Program-made: the position numbers and the translations under genes
Notes under the pieces: model-generated
What the model was told of the DNA's origin: nothing
Databases searched by the model: none
Seen by the model: only the letters and a program-made list of their open reading frames with translations
Shown here: positions 35,340-46,989 of the stretch, piece by piece
Numbering within the stretch: position 1 is the first letter of the stretch
Layout of the letters: each line of letters starts with the position of its first letter
NCBI GenBank assembly: GCA_029844215.1
Contig: CM056724.1
Coordinates: 80,371,093 to 80,435,092, forward strand
DNA: 64,000 nt
Origin: Przewalskia tangutica
Taxonomy: Eukaryota; Streptophyta; Magnoliopsida; Solanales; Solanaceae
Direction: 5' to 3'

Positions 35340-36998
35340 TGTTATACCCCGTATTTCCAGAGTATGTACGTAAGGGTGTACGTATAAGAATTTGAGCCTT
35401 AAAGTAGGCATAGGTTCGAATTTGGGCACAAGTGCCGAAAAGAATCGTTTTTCGATGAAACGTTTTACTAAACTTGCGAAGGGAAAATTCCGGCTATGTC
35501 ATTTATAATTTTTGCGGATTTTTCCGAGAGACGAAACATTTTGGACCAACGGGAGGGTGACATGTGTCACCCTCACATTGGAAGCAAGTGGACGGCAAAG
35601 GCAAGACAATGGCACGTTTTTTGTGCCTTGGGTTAGGTAGGATATTTGTGCAAGTTGGTGTGGTAGATGGATAGGGTGCACATGGCTTAATCCTAGCCCT
35701 ACACTTGCCTTACACTTGGATGGATCTTGGCCATTGGTTGGCCATTTCTTGACCTATAAATACCCCCCCTAAGTGATGAACTTCTTCATCCTAAAATCAT
35801 TTCCAAGTCTTGAAATCCCTCCCCCTTGCCTTGTAGCTTCGTCCGCCACCACCCTCCCCCCTTTGTGAGCCCTTGGCCGAGAGCCTCCTCCCCTTTGTAG
35901 TGTCCAGGTAGGGTACCCACTAGCCTAGTTGTTTTCGTATAATACCCCATTTTGTGGTATAGAAATACTCTCCAAGTATTGTTATAATGCCCAAATACCT
36001 CGCCCAAATACCTTGTAGTATTCCCAAGGTTACCTCTATACGAAAAGCCCGGAAAATACTATTATACTTCCTTTAGCCACTAAACGAAACCCTAAGGAAA
36101 TCTTCATTGATAGTTGAAGTATTTGAGTAGAAGTTGGTTAGAACTTCTAAGGGTTGTTTGGAGCGGGTTGAGCGCACTGAGTAGGAGCTAAACCTTGCTC
36201 AGATCGACATATAAACTCGGATAATTTTGGGCTTATCGAGGTAAACACTCTTGACCTTTTATTGTAATTGGAAATTACATGTTGTAGGAATATATAGTTG
36301 AAGTATACTATATATATAACTGAATAAAATTGCGGCAATGTCTTTTGACTTAAGCCTGAATTTAAAGAAGAGAACTGAACTTTAATTATATAGGAATGTA
36401 TTACAGTAGACTTGTGTAGCTTTACTGTGAAGTAGAATTGTACACGTCCGGATTAGACGTACAACCCCTCTCAGGGAGTTGTTGGCACAGCGTGCCTCGA
36501 TAGAGGAGAGATTTACGCCATGTGGGGAGGTGTCTTGAATTTTCTGTAGAATATTCTACGTTGAGATCTAAGATGTTAATAGGTGCCTTGTGGCCTCTAT
36601 AGGTTGAAGTACTACGTGTGGCGTGATCTACTTGGCTTAAGGAGTAGCCGACGGTTTGAGGTACTTGGAGCGTTTTGCTATTAGTCGATAATCGTCGCGA
36701 GGTATGTGAACCTCTTCCTATCTTTTCTAGCATGATATGTGTATAACTATGTAGTACGGTAGACGTACATGTGTTAAATGTATTTGATTGCTTTAAAACA
36801 TAAAGTGCTATAACGGCTTTATGGGAAGTTGGTTTTAACAGTTTTATGTAAATAAGAAATGCTTTGTGGTTTTTAAAAGATAACCGATTTGACTTATAAC
36901 TGACTGGATGTGTGATAATAAGAATCTTGAAGTGTTTCAAAAGAATTAAGAAACCTTTTTGAAAAGAAGAGTAATACTTGGTTTTGAAAACATAAAGA

Positions 36999-37031
36999 GT
37001 TATACTAGCTTTATGGGAAGTTAGGTATAAC
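36999..37031. repeat. 33-base inverted-repeat module in D LTRa (middle of three)
   Basis: GTTATAC and GTATAAC arms surround CTTTATGGGAAGTT. Copies of the same length occur at 36807-36839 and 37527-37559. The module occurs in every LTR here at least once, including on the minus strand in H (332-364). Confidence 0.65.
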
Positions 37032-38041
37032 GTCTTAAGAGAGATAAAAAGAATGGTTTACTGATTTAGAAGTTAAGAGACTTAATCTTAAAAGATAAGA
37101 GACTTGACTTAATATGGATGTTTGTGTGAAACCTCATTCGTGAGTAATGAGTACTTGGTTTTAAAAGGAATAATGTTTTACTGATTTTGGAAATCAGAAT
37201 GAGTATCGACAAACCACTGCAGCGTTAATAAAGGAAAATGTATTGAATAATGAAGAATTGTATTAAAACCAAGAGAAACCTCCATCCGCATGAAGCTAAG
37301 ATGAGACAAAATGATATTACATTTTCTAGATCATGGCTTTAATAAATGGTTATAAACAAGAATAAATCGCCACGCTATGGCATATGTTACTCAATTGTTT
37401 TAAAGATTAAGACATCGAACTATGAAACTTTTCTAAAATAAAGAGACTTGAGTAATCAAATTAGGCAACCGAACTCTAGGGAAAAGAAAGGCATTGTTTT
37501 GTCTTAAATTATTTAAAACATAAAGTGTTATAACGACTTTATGGGAAGTTAGTTATAACGACTTTATGAGAACAAAAGAAGGGTTTTTATCATTGGTTTT
37601 AATGTGGTAACTTGACTTTAAAAAGAGAAGTGTTTTGTTCAAAAAGAAGGTACGGTATTGCCTTAATTTGGTTTTAAAAAGGAAAAGTATGGAAGTTGTT
37701 TTGGTTTACTTAAAAGATGTAAGTCACTCTATTTTTATACTACGTAACGGGTGACTTTTATAAAAGGAATGGATCTCTTAAAAGGAATTTAACGACGTAG
37801 TACTTTAGGTTAAAACCCAACTTTGGCATAATATGAAAGTACCTTGAGTTATGTATAACTTGCTTATGCTTGTCGTGAAACTTGCCTATGCTTGTTGTGA
37901 TAGCCTTTGTTGTGCAAGAATTGTGTTTCATACTATCGCCTCTCTCGAGGGCGGTTGACTTGTTGAGAACTTACTCGACGCGCCAGCGACGAGAATTCCA
38001 CCGCACGCCTCGCTGATAGTGTTATTTCGCTAATCACTTTG

Positions 38042-38222
38042 GACATATCGACACGATGCGTGGCGCATCGTATGGTTCCATTTTGATTGTTGTCTAGTTG
38101 TTTCTGTTGGACATACCGATACGACGCGTGCGCACGTATGGTTCCATTGGGATTGCCGCCTTGTTGTTTCCTTCTCGACATACCGACACGACGCGCGCAC
38201 GCATGGTTCCATTGGGATTGTT
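38042..38222 (+). repeat. Minisatellite in D LTRa
   Basis: Three units of 67-68 bases begin GACATA(T/C)CGA(C/T)ACGA at 38042, 38109 and 38177 and share TATGGTTCCATT. They recur in LTRb (43864, 43929, 43995) and LTRc (49668, 49734, 49800). Confidence 0.8.
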
Positions 38223-38993
38223 ATTCCATGGACTAGCTCTCCATGAGGTTTTTACTGTTCGGCCTTGGTATCTGGTAGTCGGCTTTCGTACTTGCCCCGT
38301 GTTAGCTTCGTGGTTTGGTTGTATTGTATTGTTAGTACGGCTTTGGCATCGCAGGACTTGGTGTTCGGTGTACTTCGGTCTTATCATATCATAGATCACG
38401 GCAGTGGCGAAGGTATTCCACGCATGATTGATGTTATGGGCGTGAGACCCATCGTTATATTTGAGTGATGACTGAGGCGTGAGTCCTCGACTTGATATAA
38501 TCATTATACGCTGCATCGTAGTTTGGTTATCATACATGTCTCCTGCTTTATATAGACTATTATGATTTCATTTACAGTATTTACAGTTTCACATACTCGT
38601 ACTGTCAGATCGACCTCTTCTGGCGCGCTCATACCGCAGTAGAGGTACATCTACCGCCGATCCTCGCTAGGATCACTTTTCAAAGATATCGGAAGCCCGT
38701 TCCTTGGAGGCTTATCTTTTGTATGTTACCCGAGTCCGTAGGTTCTTGTACATTCGTGGTATGGCGGCCCCGCCCCTTCATAGTTGTCACTTCTTGCAGG
38801 TCCGTAGCATCGTTGGGGCAGTCCAAAAAGGATAACCGTCGTATTTATGTATATATACCGAAGGCAACTCTTTCGTTGGCCTGCTTATTTATCATGTCTC
38901 TTAATTCATGTTCGTGTTTTTATTTCCGATTTTCTCGATGTTGTATCACCAGGGTGCCCGGTAAGGCACTACCACGCCCGATTCGGTCGTGAA

Positions 38994-39188
38994 AAAGTGG
39001 TATCGAGCGCTTAGTCCTCTGAAAGGTCTACACGCGTTCAGTAGAGTCTTGATTATCGCGTGCCGTGCACTACATCTATAATCGTGAGGTCGCAGACATT
39101 TAGGATTGGTTTCATTCTTCTCATTCCGAGATCGTGCCTTAGAGTCGCGTGATAAGTCGGACCCTCCGACGTATTTCGTTTTACCGCC
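38994..39188 (+). other. PBS and leader of D internal 1
   Basis: TGGTATCGAGC at 38998 is the altered primer-binding site. The leader that follows (CGGAAAGTGTCTAC-type sequence, AGAGTCTTGATTATCG) is shared by all elements here and leads to the gag ATG at 39189. Confidence 0.7.
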
Positions 39189-40300
39189 ATGCCTCCGCGT
39201 AAGGCAACCCGCCCGTGGCGGCAAGGCCAGAGGAGTCGCGAGTAGAGCAAATGCAGCCTCTACAGAGACCACAAGACTCGAGCCTCCACCCCGCAACCGA
39301 GCGCAGGAGACGGGTTACGCGAGCGGGCCCGCGAACGGCCGTGGTCAGGCCGACTGAGGAGATAGCCGGACGCAGCAGCCCAGTGAGCACCAGGTTCACT
39401 CTAGTTTAGATAGTTCGAGGCTACGGATTTTCTCGAGACGTAGCCCGTAGTTTTACGGGTCGAGGCCCGAGGATGATCCGCAGGAGTTCATCCGGCGATA
39501 CAACCGATCATGAGAGTGATCAGGGCTTCGGAGACCGAGCCGCGGTCCTAGGTTCGCATCGGCCGCGTGATACCGCAATGACCGTTTGATTCGCGAGCTA
39601 TCCCGGAGAGAACGACTTCCTATATGGGACGAAGTTCTCAAAGGCATTTCAGACACTTCGCTTCCACTGCATGAGGAGGGCTCGGACGACATTTTTGGTG
39701 TTATGCGAATCCGCGCACGTTCGGGAGTACAATGTGGAGTTCGACTCATCGCCCAGACGCCCGCGTTAGTGGCTAGTATGGAGGATCGAGTGCACCGATA
39801 TGTTACAGGGCTCGATGATTTCCTAGCAGAGAGTTGTTCGTAGCTCTTCACCGGCATGGACATTGCCCACACGCAGCTTATGCACTGATGCAGGAGCGAG
39901 AAATCGACGGAAAGACCAAGATCACCAGGCAGGCCGCAAAGCAGGTCCTGGTGACTTTCGAGGCGGATCGCCGCAGCCAGACTAGTTATGCGCCTCCGCC
40001 AAGACTGAGTGGTCCTCCACAATCTTCGTGACATCCAGAGTATTCAGGAGCGTGTCGTGGCTCTGGGTTCAGATTTTCGAGAGCGGGTGTTAGCCAACAA
40101 GTCACCCTACCTCGTTGCGGCCGTGGTAGACTCCATAGTGTGAGTGTCGTGCTAGTTCGGAGTTTGTTTTACATGCGCGCCAGAGCCATTTTGCGAAACC
40201 GTCCAGTGTGGGTAGCAATCGCGGATAGCACAGACTACTAGATCGCCATGGGTTCTTCACCTTCCATAGCTAGGCAGGATGTTCATACACCGCAGCTACC
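39189..40300 (+). pseudogene. gag: Element D gag copy 1 (broken)
   Basis: ATG at 39189 gives MPPRKATRPWRQGQRSRE before frame loss. Gag blocks can be followed to a zinc-knuckle zone at about 40110-40205: a capsid piece (39586-39843) with HRYVTGLDDFLAESC, then the MDIA region. Compared with copy 2 it has many one- to four-base losses, for example TTCGTAGCTCTTCACCGG where copy 2 has TTCGGGTGTAGCTCTTCAGC. No protease or RT follows. Copies 1 and 2 look like the same gene, differing mainly in indels. Confidence 0.75.
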
Positions 40301-41111
40301 AGAGGTCGCGCGAAGTTCTCAGCTTTAGCGGTCCTCGAACCGCCTATTTTTTCGTATATCCTTAACCCTCTAGAGTTTTGTATGTATTGATGTTGTGATG
40401 ATGTGTTTTATGTCTGGATAGCTTTGTGCTACAATGTGATTTAGAAACCGTTAGTAAGAAAGGGTAAGCTCAAAGTGAGATAATGATGAACCTTAGAATA
40501 TTACAATGAGACCTTAGATGTGCGCCGCTCGAGTACAAGACTTCATGGTGATCTTTGTCGAATGTATAAGTATACGCGAGTAATTGCGGAAAATTCCTTG
40601 GGTGATGTAAAATGGAAGTGGTAGCTTTCATGACCAGATAGGTAAGATTGTTCCGATCGGGAACAAGAGCTTGACGTTAAGTGGGTGGGTCAGCTATGTC
40701 ATGGGCCAACCCGCTACTGCTTCGAGGTAGGTCAGCTCGGTGGTCCCGCCAGCGGTAGGGTCACGAGGGTGCTAGGCCCAAGTTTAGGTGACCATCGTAT
40801 GAGTTCGTGGATATGTTCGACCAGAAGCGGATCGTGAAGGCCGAGAATGGCCTTAGAGGAAAGTGAAGCTAGTAAGATGACCAAGTTTGGAGGTTGTGAC
40901 TCCAAAGTTTTGGCAACAGAGGCGTTGACTAAAGTGTGGTACGTATACTAAAAGAGTTCAAGTGTTCGAGAAGGGCACGACGAGTAAGGAGGGAAGAGAA
41001 CGTGTGTTATTTTGTGGCCAGGTGTGGCATTGGCAACTTGTTAAGAAGAACTTCATCGTTGTCCGTCTTGAGAAGGAACATTCGGGACGAATGTTTCTAA
41101 GGAGGGGAGAA
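40301..41111 (+). other. Tail and PPT of D internal 1
   Basis: This non-coding tail is homologous to E's (18735-19497). The left arm of the conserved stem is damaged here (GGTGGGTCAGC near 40685), while the right arm CCAACCCG is kept. The region ends with the AACATTCG/CGAATGTT hairpin and AAGGAGGGGAGAA (41099-41111). Confidence 0.7.
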
Positions 41112-44100
41112 TGTTATACCTCGTATTTCCAGAGTATGTACGTAAGGGCGTACGTATAAGAATTTGAGCCTTAAAGTAGGCATAGGTTCGAATTTGGGCA
41201 CAAGTGCCGAAAAGAATCATTTTTCGACGAAACGTTTTACTAAACTTGCGAAGGGAAAATTCCGGCTATGTCATTTATAATTTTTGCGGATTTTTCCGAG
41301 AGACGAAACATTTTGGACCAACGGGAGGGTGACATGTGTCACCCTCACATTGGAAGCAAGTGGACGGCAAAGGCAAGACAATGGCACGTTTTTTGTGCCT
41401 TGGGTTAGGTAGGATATTTGTGCAAGTTGGTGTGGTAGATGGATAGGGTGCACATGGCTTAATCCTAGCCCTACACTTGCCTTACACTTGGATGGATCTT
41501 GGCAATTGGTTGGCCATTTCTTGACCTATAAATACCCCCCCTAAGTGATGAACTTCTTCATCCTAAAATCATTTCCAAGTCTTGAAATCCCTCCCCCTTG
41601 CCTTGTAGCTTCGTCCGCCACCACCCTCCCCCCTTTGTGAGCCCTTGGCCGAGAGCCTCCCCCTCCCCCTTTGTAGTGTCTAGCCGTGGGGTACCCCCCT
41701 AGCCTAGTTGTTTTCGTATAATACCCCCATTTTGTGGTATAGAAATACTCTCCAAGTATTGTTATAATGCCCAAATACCTTGGCCCAAATACCTTGTAGT
41801 ATTCCCAAGGTTACCTCTATACGAAAAGCCCGGAAAATACTATTATACTTCCTTTAGCCACTAAACGAAACCCTAAGGAAATCTTCATTGATAGTTGAAG
41901 TATTTGAGTAGAAGTTGGTTAGAACTTCTAAGGGTTGTTTGGAGCGGGTTGGAGCGCACGGAGTAGGAGCTAAACCTTGCTCAGGATCGACATATAAACT
42001 TGGATAATTTTGGGCTTATCGAGGTAAACACTCTTGACCTTTTATTGTAATTGGAAATTACATGTTGTAGGAATATATAGTTGAAGTATACTATATATAT
42101 AACTGAATAAAATTGCGGCAATGTCTTTTGACTTAAGCCTGAATTTAAAGAAGAGAACTGAACTGTAATTACATAGGACTGTATTACAGTAGACTTGTGT
42201 AGCTTTACTGTGAAGTAGAATTGTACACGTCCGGATTAGACGTACAACCCCTCTCAGGAGTTGTTGGCTCATAGCGTGCCTCGATGTGAGGAGATTTACT
42301 GTGATTGCGGGGGAGGTGCCGAATTTTATGTAGAATATTCTACGTTGAGATCTAAGATGTTAATAGACGCCTTGTGGCCTCTATAGGTTGAAGTACTACG
42401 TGTGGCGTGATCTACTTGGCTTAAGGAGTAGCCGACGGTTTGAGGTACTTGGAGCGTTTTGCTATTAGTCGATAATCGTCGCGAGGTATGTGAACCTCTT
42501 CCTATCTTTTCTAGCATGATATGTGTATAACTATGTAGTACGGTAGACGTACATGTGTTAAATGTATTTGATTGCTTTAAAACATAAAGTGCTATAACGG
42601 CTTTATGGGAAGTTGGTTTTAACAGTTTTATGTAAATAAGAAATGCTTTGTGGTTTTTAAAAGATAACCGATTTGACTTATAACTGACTGGATGTGTGAT
42701 AATAAGAATCTTGAAGTGTTTCAAAAGAATTAAGAAACCTTTTTGAAAAGAAGAGTAATACTTGGTTTTGAAAACATAAAGAGTTATACTAGCTTTATGG
42801 GAAGTTAGGTATAACGTCTTAAGAGAGATAAAAAGAATGGTTTACTGATTTAGAAGTTAAGAGACTTAATCTTAAAAGATAAGAGACTTGATTTAATATG
42901 GATGTTTGTGTGAAACCTCATTCGTGAGTAATGAGTACTTGGTTTTAAAAGGAATAATGTTTTACTGATTTTGGAAATCAGAATGAGTATCGACAAACCA
43001 CTGCAGCGTTAATAAAGGAAAATGTATTGAATAATGAAGTATTGTATTAAAACCAGTAGAAACCTCCATCTGCATAGAAGCTAAGATGAGACAAAATGAT
43101 ATTACATTTTCTAGATCATGGCTGCTTTAATAAATGGTTATAATCAAGAATAAACTGCTCACGCCTATGGCATATGTTACTCAATTGTTTTAAAGGAGAT
43201 TAAGACATCGAACTATGAAACTTTTCTAAAATAAAGAGACTTGAGTAATTGAAATTAGGCAAACTGGAACTCTAGGGAAAAGAAAGGCATTGTTTTGTCT
43301 TAAATTGGTTTAAAACATAAAGTGTTATAACAGCTTTATGGGAAGTTAGTTATAACGACTTTATGAGAACAAAAGAAGGGTTTTTATCATTGGTTTTAAT
43401 GTGGTAACTTGACTTTAAAAAGAGAAGTGTTTTGGTCCAAAAAGAAGGCATGGTATTGCCTTAATTTGGTTTTAAAAAAAGGAAAAGTATGGAAGTTGTT
43501 TTGGTTTACTTAAAAGATGTAAGTCACTCTATTTTTATACTACGGGTAACGGGTGACTTTTATAAAAGGAATGGATCTCTTAAAAGGAATTTAACGTACG
43601 TAGTACTTTAGGGTTAAAACCCGGACTTTGGCATAATATGAAAGTACCTTGAGTTATGTATAACTTTCCTATGCTTGTTGCTGTGAAACTTGCCTATGCT
43701 TGTTGTGATAGCCTTTGTTGTGCAAGAATTGTGTTTCTATACTATCGCGTCTCTCGATGGAGGGCCGGTTGACTTGTTGAGAACTTACTCGGACGTGCCG
43801 GCAGTGACGGAGAATTCCACGGGTACGCTCCTGTTGATAGTGTTATTTCTGCTAATCACTTTGGACATACTGACACGATGCGCGCGCATCGTATGGTTCC
43901 ATTTTGATTGTTGTCTAGTTGTTTCGCTGACATATCGACACGACGCGCGCGCACGTATGGTTCCATTAGGATTGTCGCCTTGTTGTTTCCTTACGACATA
44001 TCGACACGATGCGTGCCGCACGGGTATGGTTCCATTGAGATTGTTATTCCACGGACTAGCTCTCCACGAGGTTTTTACCGCTCGCCTTGGTATCCGTAGT

Positions 44101-44822
44101 CGGCCAGATTTCTGCCCCGTGTCAGCTTCGTGGTTTGGTTGTATTGTATTGTTAGTACGGCTTTGGCATCAGGTAGGACTTGGTGTTCTGGTGTACTTCG
44201 GTCTTATCATATCATAGATCGCCGGTGAGGAAGGTATTCCACGCATGATTGATGTTATGGGCGTGAGACCCATCGTTATATTTGAGTGATGACTGAGGGC
44301 GAGTCCCCGACTTGATATAATCGTATATGTGCATCGTAGTTTGTTATCATACATGTCTCCCGCTTATATAGACTATTATGATTTCATTTACTGATTTACG
44401 CTTCACATACTTGGTACTGCAGATCGACCTCTTCGGGGCCGCGCTCATACCGCAGTAGAGGTATATCTACCGCCGATCCTCGCTTAGGATCACTTTTCAA
44501 AGATATCGGAAGCCCGTTCTTCTGAGGCTTATCTTTCGTATGTTACCCGAGTCAGAGGTTCTTGTACATTCGTGGTACGGCGGCCCCGCCCCTTCATAGT
44601 TGTTATCACTTCAGAGGTCCGTAGTAATCGTTGTGGCGCAGTCCGTAAAAAGGATAACCGTCGTATTTATGTATATATACTGAAGGCAACTCTTTTGGTT
44701 GGCCTGTGTATTTCTCATGTCTCTTAATGCATGTTCGGGTTTTTATTTCCGCTGATTTTCTCTGATGTTGTCTCACTAGGGTGCCCGGTAAGGCACGACC
44801 ACGCCCGGATTCGGTCGTGAAA
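41112..44822 (+). repeat. Element D LTRb (shared middle LTR)
   Basis: The LTR is about 3.71 kb, the longest and least eroded of the three. It serves as 3' LTR of internal 1 and 5' LTR of internal 2. It starts TGTTATACCTCGTATTTCC. Where LTRa and LTRc read CCG or TCG, LTRb often keeps CTG, for example GGCTGCTTTAA at 43121. Confidence 0.85.
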
Positions 44823-45015
44823 AAGTGGTATCGAGCGCTTAGTCCTCGGAAAGTGTCTACACCGTCTAGTAGAGTCTTGATTATCGGTGTGTTGTGCACT
44901 ACATCTATAATCGGAGGTCGCAGACATTTAGGATTGGTTTCATTCTTCTCATTCCGAGATCGTGCCTTAGAGCCGTGATAAGTCGGACCCTCCGACGTAT
45001 TTCGCTTTTACCGCT
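44823..45015 (+). other. PBS and leader of D internal 2
   Basis: TGGTATCGAGC starts at 44826, followed by the shared leader up to the gag ATG at 45016. Confidence 0.7.
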
Positions 45016-46105
45016 ATGCCTCCGCAGAAGGCAACCCGCCCGTGGGCGGCAAGGCACAGAGGAGCCGCGAGTAGAGCAATGGCGCCTCTACAGACCACAA
45101 GACCGAGCCTCCACCCGCAACCGAGCAGGAGACGGGTTACGCGAGTGGCCCGCTAATGGCCGTGGTCAGGCCGACTGAGGATAAGCCGACGCAGCAGCTC
45201 CAGTGAGCACCGTGGTTCACTCTAGTTTAGATAGTTTGAGGCTACGGATTTTACGAGATGTAGCCCGCCAGAGTTTTATGGGTCGAGGCCTGAGGATGAT
45301 CCGCAGGAGTTCATCCGACAGTTACAGCGGATCATGAGAGTGATCAAGGCATCGGAGACCGAGTCAGTGGTCCTAGGTTCGCATCGGCTGCGTGATACCG
45401 CAATGATCGGGTTTGATTCGCGAGCTATCCCGGGAGAGAACGCACTTCACTATATGGGACGAGTTCTCAAAGGCATTTCAGACACTTCTTGCCTCCGAGA
45501 TGGCGAGGGCCTCGGACGCAGATTTTTGGTGTTGCGCAGAATCCGCGCACGTTCGGAGTACAATGTGAGTTCGACTCATTGGCGACGCCCCCGCGTTAGT
45601 GGCTAGTATGGAGGATCGAGTGCACCGATATGTTACAGGGCTCGATGATTTCCTAGCAGAGAGTTGTTCGGGTGTAGCTCTTCAGCCGGGCATGGACATT
45701 GCCCGCATGCAGGCTTATGCACTTGGATGTGAGGAGCGGAGAAATCGACGGAAAGACCAAGATCAGCAGAAGAGGGCCAGAACAGCAGGGTCCTTTGGTG
45801 ACTTTCGAGGCGGACCGCCTCAGCAGCAGACTAGTTATGCGCCTCCGCCAGTACAGAGTGGTCCTCCACAATCTTCAGGGCATCCAGAGTATTCAGGAGC
45901 AGGTCAGGGCTCCAAGGGTTCAGATTTTCGGGAGAGCAGGGGTGTTAGCCAGCTGAAGCCACCCCTACCTCGTTGTGGCCGCTGTGGTAGACTCCATAGT
46001 GGGGAGTGTCGTGCTAGTTCGGGAGTTTGTTTTACATGCGGCCAGCAGAGCCATTTTGCAGAAACCGCCACTGTGGGTAGCACCGTGGATAGCACTGACT
46101 ACTAG
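45016..46105 (+). pseudogene. gag: Element D gag copy 2 (C-terminal half intact)
   Basis: ATG at 45016 gives MPPQKATRPWAARHRGAAS. The N-terminal half has frame changes. The last 168 codons (45599-46105) are open: DRVHRYVTGLDDFLAESC, MDIARMQAYALGCEERRNR, a Gln/Pro/Ser-rich linker, CGRCGRLHSGEC, and CFTCGQQSHFAE. The final Cys of the second knuckle reads Ala (ETA, where E has RNC). The stop at 46105 ends the gene with no pol downstream. This is the best-preserved gag of D, about 360 codons overall. Confidence 0.82.
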
Positions 46106-46989
46106 ATCGGTTGCTATGGTTCTTCACCTTCCATAGCTAGGCAGATGTTCATACACGGCACAGCCAGCAGAGGTCGCGGTGGAAGTTCCCAGTTTTAGCG
46201 GTCCTCTGAACCGCCTATTTTTTCAGGTATATCCTTAACCCTCTAGAGTTTTGTATGTATTGATGTTGTGATGATGTGTTTTATGTTCGGATAGCTTTGT
46301 GCTACAATGTGATTTAGAAACCTGGTTAGTAAGAAAGGGTAAGCTCAAAGTAGATAATGATGAACCTTAGAATATTACGATTGAGACCTTAGATGTGCGC
46401 CGCTTGAGTACAAGACTTCATGTGATCTTTGTCGAATGTATAAGTATACGTGGAGTAATTGTGGGAAAAATTCGGGTGATGTAAATGGAAGTGGTAGCTT
46501 TCATGACCAGATAGGTAAGATTGTTCCGGATCGGAACAAGAGCTTGACGCGTTAAGTTGGTCGGGTTGGGGCCATGTTGCGGGCCAACCCGCTACTGCTT
46601 CGAGGTAGGGTCAGCTCTGGGTGGTCCCGCCAGGTGGTAGGGTCACGAGGGTGCTAGGCCCAAGTTTAGGTGACCATCGTATGAGTTCGTGGATATGTTC
46701 GACCAGAAGCGGATCGTGAAGGCCGAGAATGGCCTTAGAGGAAAGTGAAGCTAGTAAGATGACCAAGTTTGGAGGTTGTGACTCCAAAGTTTTGGCAACA
46801 GAGGCGTTGACTAAAGTGTGGTACGTATACTAAAAGAGTTCAAGTGTTCGAGAAGCGGCACGACGAGTAAGGAGGGAAGAGAACGCTGTGTTATTTCAGG
46901 CTGTGTGGCATCGCAACTTGTTAAGAAGAACTTCATCGTTGTCCGTCTTGAGAAGGAACATTCGGACGAATGTTTCGGCGAGGAGAGAA
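46106..46989 (+). other. Tail and PPT of D internal 2
   Basis: The tail is homologous to those of E and D internal 1. The stem-loop is intact at 46562-46591 (arms CGGGTTGG and CCAACCCG). It ends with the PPT hairpin and GCGAGGAGAGAA next to LTRc. No pol motif is present. Confidence 0.72.

Larger units (their letters stand above)
35340..38993 (+). repeat. Element D LTRa
   Basis: The LTR is about 3.65 kb, with TATA at 35755-35762, a U3 inverted repeat at 35553-35574, three 33-base inverted-repeat modules (36807-36839, 36999-37031, 37527-37559) and a minisatellite at 38042-38222. The end reads GTCGTGAAAAAG (C lost from GTGACA). Confidence 0.88.

Noticed and set aside
36422..36940. 172-codon minus-strand frame in D LTRa, repeated in part at 42326-42724
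   Set aside because: It recurs only because the LTR is repeated; it is shorter in LTRb and broken in LTRc, and shows no protein motif.
43690..44217. 175-codon frame in D LTRb
   Set aside because: It runs through the LTRb minisatellite and is not kept in LTRa or LTRc.
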